From Streptomyces sp. SID9727 (GTDB lineage: Bacteria > Actinomycetota > Actinomycetes > Streptomycetales > Streptomycetaceae): a stretch of DNA of 38,133 bases. Made by a program: the position numbers and the translations under genes. Position 1 is the stretch's first letter. Each line of letters begins with the position of its first letter. The stretch covers positions 1 to 38,133 of the forward strand of contig NZ_JAAGNI010000156.1 of assembly GCF_010550605.1 (NCBI RefSeq), read 5' to 3'. Below, piece after piece: positions 25,681 through 33,397 of this stretch. The notes beneath the pieces are model-generated. The model ran no database searches and was not told where the DNA came from. It was given only the letters and a program-made list of their open reading frames with translations.

Positions 25681-27177
25681 TCAGAACTTCGGGTCCGGGG
25701 TCTGGGCCGCGACCAGTTCCGCAGCCTCCTCGCTCGTCTCCACCGACGGCGGGGAGCCGTCCAGCGGCTTGTTCGCGGTCTCCTTCATGCAGGCCACCGC
25801 GATCACGCCGACCAGGGCCGCCGCCATCGAGTAGTACGCCGGCATCAGGTTGGAGCCGGAGACGCTGATCAGGGCCGTGATCACCAGCGGGGTCGTACCG
25901 CCGAAGATCGACGCCGAGAGGTTGTAGCCCACCGAGAGCGAGCCGTAGCGGACGTTCGTCGGGAACAGGGCCGGGAGCGCCGCCGACATCGTGCCGAGCA
26001 TGCAGACCAGGGAAAGGCCCAGCATCGCCATGCCGATGATGATCGCGGGGATGCTGCCCTGGCGGATGAGGAGGAAGGCGGGCAGCGACAGGATCAGGAA
26101 GCCGAGCATGCCCGTCATCAGGAGCGGCTTGCGGCCGAAGCGGTCGGAGAGCTTGCCGACCTGGCTGATGATCAGCATCAGGACGACCATCACGCCGAGC
26201 AGGATGAGCAGGCCGTGTGTCTCGCTGTAGCCGAGTTCGTCGGAGAGGTACGTCGGCATGTACGACAGCAGCATGTAGTCGGTGATGTTGTACGCGCCGA
26301 CCAGGCAGATGCAGAGGATCAGCGTCGGCCAGTAGTCGCGGAAGATCTTCGCGAGGTCGCCCTTGGCCGTGGTCTCGACGTTGTCCGCCGCCTCCGTGGC
26401 GTGCGCCGTGCCGCCCTCCAGCTTCTGGAAGGCCGGTGTCTCGTCCAGGCGCAGTCGCAGGTAGAGGCCGACGAGGCCGAGCGGGCCGGCGACGAGGAAC
26501 GGGATCCGCCAGCCCCAGGACTCCATCTGGGCGTCGTCGAGGAGCGCGTACAGCAGGGTCACGAGCCCCGCGGCGCCCACGTAGCCGGCGAGCGTGCCGA
26601 ACTCCAGGAAGCTGCCGAAGAAGCCGCGTCGCTTGTCGGGGGCGTACTCCGCGATGAAGGTCGAGGCGCCGCCGTACTCGCCGCCCGTCGAGAAGCCCTG
26701 GAGCATGCGGAAGAAGATCAGCAGGACCGCGGCCCAGACGCCGATCGTGGCGTGGGAGGGGATCAGGCCGATCGCGAAGGTGCCGGTCGCCATCAGGATC
26801 ATCGTGAGGGCGAGGACCTTCTTGCGGCCGATCTTGTCGCCCATCGGTCCGAAGAACATGCCGCCCAGGGGGCGTACGAGGAAGGCGACCGCGAAGGTGG
26901 CGAAGGAGGAGAGGAGCTGGGTGGTGTCGTTCCCGGACGGGAAGAAGACGTGGCCCAGGGTCGCGGCGAGGTAGGAGTAGATGCCGAAGTCGAACCACTC
27001 CATGGCGTTGCCGAGGGAGGCCGCCTTGACCGCGCGCTTGACCGCCTGGTCGTCCGTGACGGTGATGTCGGTGCGCCGCAGTTTGGGGTTCTGGCGCTTC
27101 CGGATGGCACGGAACAGCGCGGGGTGGCGTTTGACCGCTTCCGGGTCGGCCACCTGGTGGGGGTCGGAGGCCGCCAT
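25681..27177 (-). CDS. MFS transporter, metabolite:H+ symporter (ProP-like)
   Basis: The 498-aa protein has 12 predicted membrane spans and the MHS-family signatures: SLGNAMEWFDFGIYSYLA in span 1, RPLGGMFFGPMGDKIGRKKVLALTM in the span 2-3 loop, LLIFFRMLQGFSTGGEYGGASTFIAEYAP in span 4, and RLRLDETPAFQ. It resembles proline/glycine betaine transporter ProP and citrate- or ketoglutarate-type symporters. The substrate is not certain. The N-terminus has about 60 hydrophilic residues. The ATG at 27177 follows GGAAAGGAA. The gene stands alone. Confidence 0.9.
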   Translation of the reverse strand: MAASDPHQVADPEAVKRHPALFRAIRKRQNPKLRRTDITVTDDQAVKRAVKAASLGNAMEWFDFGIYSYLAATLGHVFFPSGNDTTQLLSSFATFAVAFLVRPLGGMFFGPMGDKIGRKKVLALTMILMATGTFAIGLIPSHATIGVWAAVLLIFFRMLQGFSTGGEYGGASTFIAEYAPDKRRGFFGSFLEFGTLAGYVGAAGLVTLLYALLDDAQMESWGWRIPFLVAGPLGLVGLYLRLRLDETPAFQKLEGGTAHATEAADNVETTAKGDLAKIFRDYWPTLILCICLVGAYNITDYMLLSYMPTYLSDELGYSETHGLLILLGVMVVLMLIISQVGKLSDRFGRKPLLMTGMLGFLILSLPAFLLIRQGSIPAIIIGMAMLGLSLVCMLGTMSAALPALFPTNVRYGSLSVGYNLSASIFGGTTPLVITALISVSGSNLMPAYYSMAAALVGVIAVACMKETANKPLDGSPPSVETSEEAAELVAAQTPDPKF

Positions 27178-27351
27178 GGCCGGTTCCTTTCCTCGGCAAC
27201 TGTTACAGGAAAGGCTTCTGCGCGGACATGGCGGCCGCAAACCGGTTCTGCGAAGGATTGGGATGTCCATCACATGATTTCGGCCATTCGGCTCAGTGAA
27301 TGGCCCGTTTCGGACCGTTCCGTGCGGCCCGTGGACCGCCCCCGCGGACCC

Positions 27352-27819
27352 TCAGACCTTGAGGTCCTTGATGATCTTGGCGACGTGGCCGGTGGCCTTC
27401 ACGTTGTAGAAGGCGTGGGCGACCTTGCCCTCCTCGTCCACCACGACCGTGGACCGGATGACGCCCGTCACCGTTTTGCCGTAGAGCTTCTTCTCGCCGT
27501 ACGCGCCGTACGCCTCAAGGGTCTCCTTGGCCGGATCGCCCACCAGTGTGACCTTGAGGTTCTCCTTCTCGCGGAACTTCGCGAGCTTCTCCGGCTTGTC
27601 CGGGGAGACCCCGATGACGTCGTAGCCGGCCTCGGCGAGCAGACCGAGGTTGTCCGTGAAGTCGCAGGCCTGCTTGGTGCAGCCGGGGGTGAGCGCCGCG
27701 GGGTAGAAGTAGACGATGACCTTGCGGCCCTTGTGGTCCGCGAGCGAGACGTCGTTGCCGTCGGCGTCGGGGAGGGTGAAGGCGGGGGCGGTGTCGCCGG
27801 GAGTGAGGCGCTCGCTCAT
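27352..27819 (-). CDS. bcp: thioredoxin-dependent peroxiredoxin, Bcp/PrxQ
   Basis: The 155-aa protein reduces hydrogen peroxide and organic peroxides. The active-site motif is TPGCTKQACDF, with peroxidatic Cys47 and resolving Cys52 five residues later, typical of atypical 2-Cys PrxQ enzymes. VIVYFYPAALTPGC and VGDPAKETLEAYGAYGEK fit the family. The ATG follows GAGGAG. It diverges from the DUF3618 gene. Confidence 0.95.
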   Translation of the reverse strand: MSERLTPGDTAPAFTLPDADGNDVSLADHKGRKVIVYFYPAALTPGCTKQACDFTDNLGLLAEAGYDVIGVSPDKPEKLAKFREKENLKVTLVGDPAKETLEAYGAYGEKKLYGKTVTGVIRSTVVVDEEGKVAHAFYNVKATGHVAKIIKDLKV

Positions 27820-27946
27820 GGTTCTCCTCGTTGGTGCGTGGGGTCTAAGGGACCGAGCGTAATGGGGGTGCCGCCGGGTGCGGATGCGGCGGAACTGACA
27901 GACTGTCGATGAAGGTTTACCGGACGAGGACCACGGAGGCGGCGCG

Positions 27947-28267
27947 GTGTCGGATGCCAGGACCCCTGCGCAGATCGAGGCGGACATCATCAGCAGGCGC
28001 GAGCGGCTTGCGGTGGTACTCGATGAGATCGGGGTGCGGGTGCACCCGAAGACGATCATGGGCGACGCGAAGGCGAAGGTCGCCGGGACCGTGGACCGGA
28101 CGGCCGGCCGGGCGTACGTGGCGGTGAACCGGGCGGTGTCGGACGTGAGGGCCCAGTTCGTGTCGGAGACGGGCGCCCCCCGGCTGGAGCGCGTGATCCC
28201 GGCGGCGCTGCTCGCGGTGGGCGTGGTCGGTCTGGTGGTCGTGTCCTCGCGGCGCGGCAAGCGCTGA
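27947..28267 (+). CDS. DUF3618 membrane-associated protein
   Basis: The 106-aa protein starts at a GTG behind GGAGG. Residues 1-35 form the DUF3618 motif (RTPAQIEADIISRRERLAVVLDEIG), an amphipathic helix often seen in actinobacterial membrane proteins. A single C-terminal membrane segment (VIPAALLAVGVVGLVVVSS) ends in SRRGKR. The function is unknown. The gene lies between bcp and a GroES-fold gene. Confidence 0.8.
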   Translation: MSDARTPAQIEADIISRRERLAVVLDEIGVRVHPKTIMGDAKAKVAGTVDRTAGRAYVAVNRAVSDVRAQFVSETGAPRLERVIPAALLAVGVVGLVVVSSRRGKR

Positions 28268-28310
28268 CCCGTCGCGCGTGCGCGGCCCGCCGACCGGTAG
28301 GTTGCGGGGC

Positions 28311-28649
28311 GTGAGCGAGAACAGCGACGACAAGCTGCCCATCCGGATGCTGCACGACCGAGTGCTGGTCCGGTCCGAGTCGCCCGAGGGCGAGCGGCGT
28401 TCCGGCGGCGGCATTCTGATTCCCGCGACGGCCGCGGTCGGCCGTCGGCTGGCGTGGGCCGTGGTGGTGGCGGTGGGGCAGAACGTGCGGACGGTCGAGC
28501 CGGGTGACCGGGTGCTGTTCGACCCCGAGGACCGGGCGGAGGTCGAGGTGCGGGGTGTGGCGTACGTGCTGATGCGCGAGCGCGACCTGCACGCGGTGGC
28601 CGCGGACCGGTTCGAGGGTTCGGAGGACTCGACCGGGCTGTATCTGTAG
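28311..28649 (+). CDS. stand-alone GroES/Cpn10-fold protein
   Basis: The 112-aa protein resembles GroES: IRMLHDRVLVRSESPEGERRSGGGILIP, AVVVAVGQNVRTVEPGDRVLFDP and a C-terminal YVLMRERDLHAV. The mobile loop sequence SPEGERRSGGGILIP is kept. The tail is longer and acidic. No GroEL gene is nearby, so it is not the canonical groES; its partner is unknown. The GTG start lies seven nt after TAGGTT (28298-28303), suggesting a leaderless transcript. Confidence 0.8.
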   Translation: MSENSDDKLPIRMLHDRVLVRSESPEGERRSGGGILIPATAAVGRRLAWAVVVAVGQNVRTVEPGDRVLFDPEDRAEVEVRGVAYVLMRERDLHAVAADRFEGSEDSTGLYL

Positions 28650-28658
28650 GCCCGTACC

Positions 28659-28688
28659 TGTGGATCTGTGGATCCGTACGTGTGGATC
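28659..28688. repeat. three TGTGGATC repeats (DnaA-box-like)
   Basis: TGTGGATC occurs at 28659, 28667 and 28681, just after the GroES-like gene. It resembles the reverse complement of a DnaA box (TGTGGATAA), matching at seven of nine positions. Binding is not assured. Confidence 0.4.
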
Positions 28689-28698
28689 CGTGGGCGAA

Positions 28699-28726
28699 GG
28701 GCCTGGTGACGGTTGTCACCGGGCCC
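28699..28726 (+). terminator. intrinsic terminator after the GroES-like gene
   Basis: The 12-bp stem GGGCCTGGTGAC/GTCACCGGGCCC contains one wobble pair and has the loop GGTT. A pyrimidine-rich tail, TTTGCCTTTCCTTT, follows. It separates the gene from the riboswitch. Confidence 0.85.
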
Positions 28727-28754
28727 TTTGCCTTTCCTTTGCTACGGTGGGGGG

Positions 28755-28796
28755 ACCCGACGAGACGCGCCGTACCGGGTTTCGCAAAGACGACGC
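28755..28796 (+). ncRNA. guanidine-III riboswitch (ykkC-III class)
   Basis: The sequence CCCGACGAG, then GCGCCGTACCGGG, then AAAGACGACGC follows the guanidine-III consensus and closely parallels, from memory, the Thermobifida fusca aptamer (CCGGACGAG - GCGCCGTACCCGG - ACAAGACGGCGC). P1 is ACCCG (28755-28759) with CGGGT (28776-28780). The pseudoknot helix pairs GCGCCGT (28767-28773) with ACGACGC (28790-28796), with one C-A mismatch. The element lies 43 nt upstream of a small multidrug-resistance gene. It probably turns the gene on when guanidinium is bound. Confidence 0.85.
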
Positions 28797-28818
28797 ACCC
28801 GTGTTGTTCGCGTGTTCT

Positions 28819-28831
28819 GTCTCGTCGGAGG
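28819..28831 (+). promoter_or_regulatory. expression platform with ribosome binding site of the guanidinium exporter
   Basis: GTCTCGTCGG (28819-28828) is perfectly complementary to CCGACGAGAC (28757-28766) in the aptamer. It overlaps the GGAGG ribosome binding site (28827-28831). This 10-bp helix and aptamer P1 exclude each other. Confidence 0.7.
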
Positions 28832-28838
28832 TGCTGTC

Positions 28839-29159
28839 GTGGCGTGGGTTCTGCTGGTGGTCGCGGGTCTGCTGGAAGTGGCCTGGTCGATCGGGATGAA
28901 GTACACCGAGGGGTTCACCCGGCTGTGGCCGAGCGTGTTCACGGGTCTGGGGATCGTGGCGAGCATGATGCTGCTGTCGCACGCGGCCCGGACGCTGCCG
29001 ATCGGTACGGCGTACGGAGTGTGGGTCGGGATCGGCGCGGCGGGTGCCGCGGTCCTGGGCATGGTGGTGCTGCACGAGCCGGTGACGGCGGCGCGGATCT
29101 TCTTCGTGTGCCTGCTGCTGGTGGCGGTGGTCGGGCTGAAGGCCACCTCGGGGCACTGA
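28839..29159 (+). CDS. gdx: SMR-family guanidinium exporter (Gdx/SugE type)
   Basis: The 106-aa protein has four membrane spans and the SMR signature: Glu13 in LLEVAWSIGMKYTEGF, the essential proton-binding residue, and GTAYGVWVGIGAAGAAVLGM in span 3. Gdx-type members export guanidinium in exchange for protons. The start is GTG at 28839, eight nt after GGAGG. The assignment to guanidinium rather than to quaternary ammonium drugs rests on the guanidine-III riboswitch in front and on the SugE-like motif set. Confidence 0.85.
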   Translation: MAWVLLVVAGLLEVAWSIGMKYTEGFTRLWPSVFTGLGIVASMMLLSHAARTLPIGTAYGVWVGIGAAGAAVLGMVVLHEPVTAARIFFVCLLLVAVVGLKATSGH

Positions 29160-29178
29160 GGTCCGTGCCGGGCCCGGT

Positions 29179-31542
29179 TCAGGGGCGGGCGCTGGGGGCC
29201 CGCGTGCCCTTGGGGCCGTCGAGGAAGCCGCCGATGTCGCCGCCGTCTCCTCCGGTGTCGCCGCCGTCCCCGCCTCCCGTGTCCGTGCCGCCGTCGCCGG
29301 TGCCGCCGGCCGGGTTGTCCGTGGTGCCGGGGGTGGTGCGCGGGGCGGCGGGGGTCCGGGACGGGGTGGTGGTCCGGTTGTGGCGGGGGGTGGCCGAGGG
29401 GGTGCGGCGGCCGGTGTCGCCGGGGGCGGTGGAGTCGGCGGTGGGCAGCGCGGTGTCGTCGGTGTCCTCTTCCACGTCGAGGTCGAAGTTCTGGGCGGGG
29501 GTGCCCTTGAGGGCGGCCCCGGTGTACTGGGCCCAGGTTTCGGCGGGGGCGCCGCCGCCGTTGATGCGGGGGAGTCCGAGTGCGCCGTAGAGGGACTTCT
29601 GGGCGCCGGTGTCGGGGTCCTGGCCCATGACGGCGATGACGGTGGCGAGGTCGGGGGTGTAGCCGGCGAACCAGGCGGCCCGGTCCTCCTCGGCGGTTCC
29701 GGTCTTTCCGGCGGCGGGGCGGCCCGCGCCCCGGGCGGCGGTACCGGTGCCGCCCTCGACGACGCTCCGGAGGATCGACGTGGTGGTGTCGGCGGCCTCG
29801 CGGCTGACGGCCTGTTTCACCGTGCGGCCGGGCAGGGTGACGTCCTCGCCGTCCTTGGCGACCTTGCTGACCAGGACGTGGGCGCCGTGCTTGCCGTGGG
29901 CGGCGAGGGTGGCGTACGCCTCGGTCATGTCGAGGACGCTGGCGGTGGCGACGCCGAGGGCGATGGAGGGGGTGGGGGTGAGGTCGGAGGTGTCCTTGGG
30001 GATGCCGAGGTCGACGGCGGTCTGCCGGACCTTCTCGGGGCCGACGTCCTCGGCCATCTGGGCGTAGACGGCGTTGACGGACTTGTCGGTGGCGGTGGAC
30101 ACGGTGATGGGGCCGTAGCTGCGGTCGTCCTCGTTGGCGGGGTCGTAGCCGGTGGGTCCGTCGGGGCCTTCGACCATGCGTTTGTTGGTGCCGTCGTAGA
30201 TGGTGCCCGGGGTGATGCGGCGGCCGTCCTGGGTGGTGGAGTCGTTGGCGACGGCGGAGGTGAAGACGAAGGGTTTGAAGGTGGAGCCGACCTGGTAGTC
30301 GCGGCGGGTCGCGTTGTTGACGTACTGGCGGGTGTAGTCGATGCCGCCGTACATGGCGACGACGTGGCCGTTGGCCGGGTCGATGGAGGCGCCGCCGACG
30401 CGGACGTCGCGGTCGGCCTCGCGGTCGTCGTCGGTCTTGGACATGACCTTGTCCTCGACGGCTTCGACGAGGGCGTTCTGCTTCTCGCGCTGGAGCGTGG
30501 TGGTGATGCGGTAGCCGCGGGTGGCGAGGGTCTTCTCGTCCAGGATGTCGTTGCCGACGAGGTAGTCCTCGACGGCTTTGACGATGTAGCCGCGCTGTCC
30601 GGAGAGGCTGTTGGCGGGCTTGACGGGGCCGGGGACGGGGAAGGTCATCGCGGCGCGCTCGGCGGGGTCGAGCCACTTCTCCTTGACCATGCCGTCCAGT
30701 ACGTAGTTCCAGCGGGCGACGGCGGCGGCCTTGTTCTCGGGGTAGGCGACGACGTCGTAGGCGCTGGGTGCGTTGAGGAGGGAGGCGAGGTAGGCGCCCT
30801 GGGCGGTGGTGACGTCGCCGACGTCCTTGCCGTAGTAGGCCTGGGCGGCGGCCTGGATGCCGTAGGCGTTGCGGCCGAAGTAGCTGGTGTTGAGGTAGCC
30901 CTCCAGGATCTGGTCCTTGGACTGTTCGCGGTTGAGCTTGATGGAGATGAAGAATTCCTTGATCTTGCGGACGACGGTCTGTTCCTGGCCCAGGTAGTAG
31001 TTCTTGACGTACTGCTGGGTGATGGTCGAACCGCCCTGTTTGCCCTTGCCGGTGAGGGTGTTCCAGCCGGCCCGGAACATCGCTTTGACGTCGACGGCGC
31101 GTTCGGAGTAGAAGTCGCGGTCCTCGGCGGCGAGGACGGCGTGCCGGACGGTGCGCGGGACCTGGGCGAGCCGGATGTTCTCGCGGTTGATGTCGCCGTC
31201 GCGGGCGATGACGGTGCCGTCGGCGTACAGGTAGACGTTGGACTGGGCGGTGGCTTTGGCGTTGGCGGCGGGGATGTCGACCAGTTGGTAGCCGGCGATG
31301 AAGCCGCCGATGAGGATCAGGGCGATGAGGAGTACGCCGCCGAGGACCATGCGCCAGGTGGGGATGAGCCGCCGCCAGCCGGTGCGCTTGGGGCGCTTGG
31401 CCTTGCCGGGCTTCTTCGGGGCGGTGGGCTCGCCCGCCGGCGGGTCTTCGCCGGCGGGGGCGGCGGCGTCGGCAGGCAGGTCCCTGGGGGCCCAGCCCGG
31501 GGGGTCGGTGTCTCCGTTCTGCTGCTGTGGCTCGTCGCTCAT
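29179..31542 (-). CDS. class A penicillin-binding protein (GT51 + transpeptidase)
   Basis: The 787-aa bifunctional peptidoglycan synthase has a basic cytoplasmic N-terminus (residues 1-60), one membrane anchor (65-85), a GT51 glycosyltransferase domain (AAEDRDFYSE with Glu140; GGSTITQQYVKN; LNREQSKDQILEGYLN) and a transpeptidase domain. Transpeptidase motifs are SxxK at Ser420 (GSTFKPF), SVN at 488-490 and KTG at 613-615. Residues after about 705 form a Thr/Pro/Gly/Asp-rich low-complexity tail (GGDGGDTGGDGGD). The tail and its GC-rich DNA explain the long opposite-strand frames. It diverges from an ABC exporter operon. Confidence 0.95.
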   Translation of the reverse strand: MSDEPQQQNGDTDPPGWAPRDLPADAAAPAGEDPPAGEPTAPKKPGKAKRPKRTGWRRLIPTWRMVLGGVLLIALILIGGFIAGYQLVDIPAANAKATAQSNVYLYADGTVIARDGDINRENIRLAQVPRTVRHAVLAAEDRDFYSERAVDVKAMFRAGWNTLTGKGKQGGSTITQQYVKNYYLGQEQTVVRKIKEFFISIKLNREQSKDQILEGYLNTSYFGRNAYGIQAAAQAYYGKDVGDVTTAQGAYLASLLNAPSAYDVVAYPENKAAAVARWNYVLDGMVKEKWLDPAERAAMTFPVPGPVKPANSLSGQRGYIVKAVEDYLVGNDILDEKTLATRGYRITTTLQREKQNALVEAVEDKVMSKTDDDREADRDVRVGGASIDPANGHVVAMYGGIDYTRQYVNNATRRDYQVGSTFKPFVFTSAVANDSTTQDGRRITPGTIYDGTNKRMVEGPDGPTGYDPANEDDRSYGPITVSTATDKSVNAVYAQMAEDVGPEKVRQTAVDLGIPKDTSDLTPTPSIALGVATASVLDMTEAYATLAAHGKHGAHVLVSKVAKDGEDVTLPGRTVKQAVSREAADTTTSILRSVVEGGTGTAARGAGRPAAGKTGTAEEDRAAWFAGYTPDLATVIAVMGQDPDTGAQKSLYGALGLPRINGGGAPAETWAQYTGAALKGTPAQNFDLDVEEDTDDTALPTADSTAPGDTGRRTPSATPRHNRTTTPSRTPAAPRTTPGTTDNPAGGTGDGGTDTGGGDGGDTGGDGGDIGGFLDGPKGTRAPSARP

Positions 31543-31714
31543 GTCGGTGCAGACTCCTCGGCCGCGGTCAGTTCCCCCATAGTGCCCTTTTCTGGCGCAT
31601 ATCCCTTGGATCGACGGCCGAAAAGCGCTCGCGGCGGCTGGCTGGGCTGGACTAGGGTTCTGCGCTTTGGTGTCCACGCGCGGTGCGGCACCCGTTGACG
31701 GGGAGGCGGTTGCT

Positions 31715-32515
31715 GTGCGGGTCTACGCGGTGGTGGCGGCGGGCGGTTTCCGCCGTTACGCCACCTATCGGATCGAGACGGCGGCGGGGGTGTTCACCAA
31801 CACCGTCTTCGGCTTCATCCTCGCCTACACGTACATGGCGTTGTGGGACGAGCGGCCCCGGCTCGGCGGTTACGACATGCCCCAGGCGCTCACGTTCGTG
31901 TGGCTGGGCCAGGCGCTGCTGATGACCTGCGTGATGATGGGCGGCGGTTTCGAGGACGAGCTGATCGAGCGCATCCGCACGGGCGACATCGCGGTGGACC
32001 TGTACCGTCCGGTCGACCTCCAGTTGTGGTGGCTGGCGCAGGACTTGGGGCGGGCGGCCTTCCATCTGCTGGGGCGCGGCATCGTGCCGATGGTGCTCGG
32101 CGGGCTGGCGTTCGACCTGGCGCTGCCGGGGTCGGCGGGGCCGTGGCTGGCGTTCCTCGTCTCGGTGGCGCTGGGGGTGGTGGTGAGCTTCGCGATCCGC
32201 TACCTGGTGGCGCTGTCCGCCTTCTGGCTGATGGACGGGGCGGGTGCGGCGCAGATCGCCTTCCTGGCGGGGCTGTTCTTCTCGGGGATGCTGCTGCCGC
32301 TGAGCCTGTTCCCGGGGCTGCTGGGCGAGGTGGCGCGGCTGCTGCCGTGGTCGGCGCTGCTCCAGGTGCCGGCGGACGTGTTCCTGGGCAAGCACACGGG
32401 CTGGGGTCTGGTGCGGGTGTACGTGTTCCAGGCGGCCTGGGCCGTGGTGTTGCTGCTGTTGGGGCGGATGGTGCAGTCGGTGGCGACGCGGAGGGTGGTG
32501 GTCCAGGGTGGCTGA
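31715..32515 (+). CDS. ABC-2 transporter permease 1
   Basis: The 266-aa protein has six predicted membrane spans and belongs to the DUF990/COG4587-like ABC-2 permease group: FRRYATYRIETAAGVFTNTVFGFI, RIRTGDIAVDLYRPVDLQ and FLAGLFFSGMLLPLSLFPG. The start was set at GTG 31715 behind GGGGAGGCGG; an earlier TTG/GTG pair at 31667 would add 16 residues. It overlaps the second permease gene by eight bp and forms an operon with it and an ATPase. These systems export an unknown compound. Confidence 0.85.
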   Translation: MRVYAVVAAGGFRRYATYRIETAAGVFTNTVFGFILAYTYMALWDERPRLGGYDMPQALTFVWLGQALLMTCVMMGGGFEDELIERIRTGDIAVDLYRPVDLQLWWLAQDLGRAAFHLLGRGIVPMVLGGLAFDLALPGSAGPWLAFLVSVALGVVVSFAIRYLVALSAFWLMDGAGAAQIAFLAGLFFSGMLLPLSLFPGLLGEVARLLPWSALLQVPADVFLGKHTGWGLVRVYVFQAAWAVVLLLLGRMVQSVATRRVVVQGG

Positions 32516-33377
32516 GGTGGCGGAGGCGGTCGTGCCGGAGGCGCCGGGGGAGGTGTTCGCCCCGCGGCCGCGGCTGGTCGAGGGGGTGCGGGCGTACGGG
32601 CTGATCGTGTCGATGTGGCTGCGCTCCACGATGGCGTACCGGGCGTCGTTCCTGATGACGGCGGTCGGCAACTTCACGGCGACGGCGTTCGACTTCGTGA
32701 CGATCATGCTGATGTTCGCGCACGTCGACGCGCTGGGCGGCTACACGCTGCCGGAGATCGCACTGTTGTACGGGGCGTCGGGGACGGCGTTCGGCCTGGC
32801 GGATCTGCTGATGGGGTCGATGGACCGGCTGGGCCGCCGGGTGCGTGACGGCACGCTGGACACGTTGCTGGTGCGGCCCGTCCCGGTCCTCGCGCAGGTG
32901 GCGGCCGACCGCTTCGCGCTGCGCAGGCTGGGGCGGATCACCCAGGGGCTGCTGGTGCTCGGCTACGGGCTGGTGGCGGCGGACATCGACTGGACCCCGG
33001 CGAAGGCGGTCGTGCTGCCGCTGATGCTGCTGAGCGGGTCGGTGATCTTCGGGGCGGTGTTCGTGGCCGGCGGGGCGTTCCAGTTCATCGCCCAGGACGC
33101 CTCGCAGGTGCAGAACTCGTTCACGTACGGCGGGAACACCCTGCTCCAGTACCCGCCGACGATCTTCGCGAAGGACCTGGTGCGCGGGGTGACGTTCGTG
33201 GTGCCGCTGGCCTTCGTGAACTGGCTGCCGGCGCTGTACGTGCTGGGCCGGGAGCTGCCGTTGGGGCTGCCGTCGTGGGTGGCGTTCCTGCCGCCGGTGG
33301 TGGCCGCGGTCTGCGCGACCGGGGCGGGTCTGGCGTGGCGGGCGGGGCTGCGGGCGTACCGGAGTACGGGAAGTTGA
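32508..33377 (+). CDS. ABC-2 transporter permease 2
   Basis: The 289-aa protein has six predicted membrane spans after a 30-residue acidic N-terminus. It is a COG3694-type partner of the upstream permease (STMAYRASFLMTAVGNFTATAFDF, RVRDGTLDTLLVRPVPVLAQ, FTYGGNTLLQYPPTIF). The GTG start overlaps the end of permease 1. The heterodimer of two permeases plus one ATPase is a complete exporter. The ATPase gene starts 20 bp downstream. Confidence 0.88.
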   Translation: MAEVAEAVVPEAPGEVFAPRPRLVEGVRAYGLIVSMWLRSTMAYRASFLMTAVGNFTATAFDFVTIMLMFAHVDALGGYTLPEIALLYGASGTAFGLADLLMGSMDRLGRRVRDGTLDTLLVRPVPVLAQVAADRFALRRLGRITQGLLVLGYGLVAADIDWTPAKAVVLPLMLLSGSVIFGAVFVAGGAFQFIAQDASQVQNSFTYGGNTLLQYPPTIFAKDLVRGVTFVVPLAFVNWLPALYVLGRELPLGLPSWVAFLPPVVAAVCATGAGLAWRAGLRAYRSTGS

Positions 33378-33397
33378 GGGACGGGAGAGGGAGCGGC

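Noticed and set aside
25034..27273. tRNA-flanking genomic island
   Set aside because: Besides the HNH remnant there is no integrase, att repeat or change in composition; the symporter and bcp look like core genes.
29210..29480. Repeated GGTG/GCCG units in the PBP tail as a possible repeat array
   Set aside because: They encode the Thr/Pro/Gly/Asp low-complexity tail of the PBP; no regular spacer pattern, so no CRISPR.
29380..31698. 772-aa Gly/Val-rich frame on the plus strand opposite the PBP
   Set aside because: Composition artefact of high-GC DNA; the PBP carries all catalytic motifs on the other strand.
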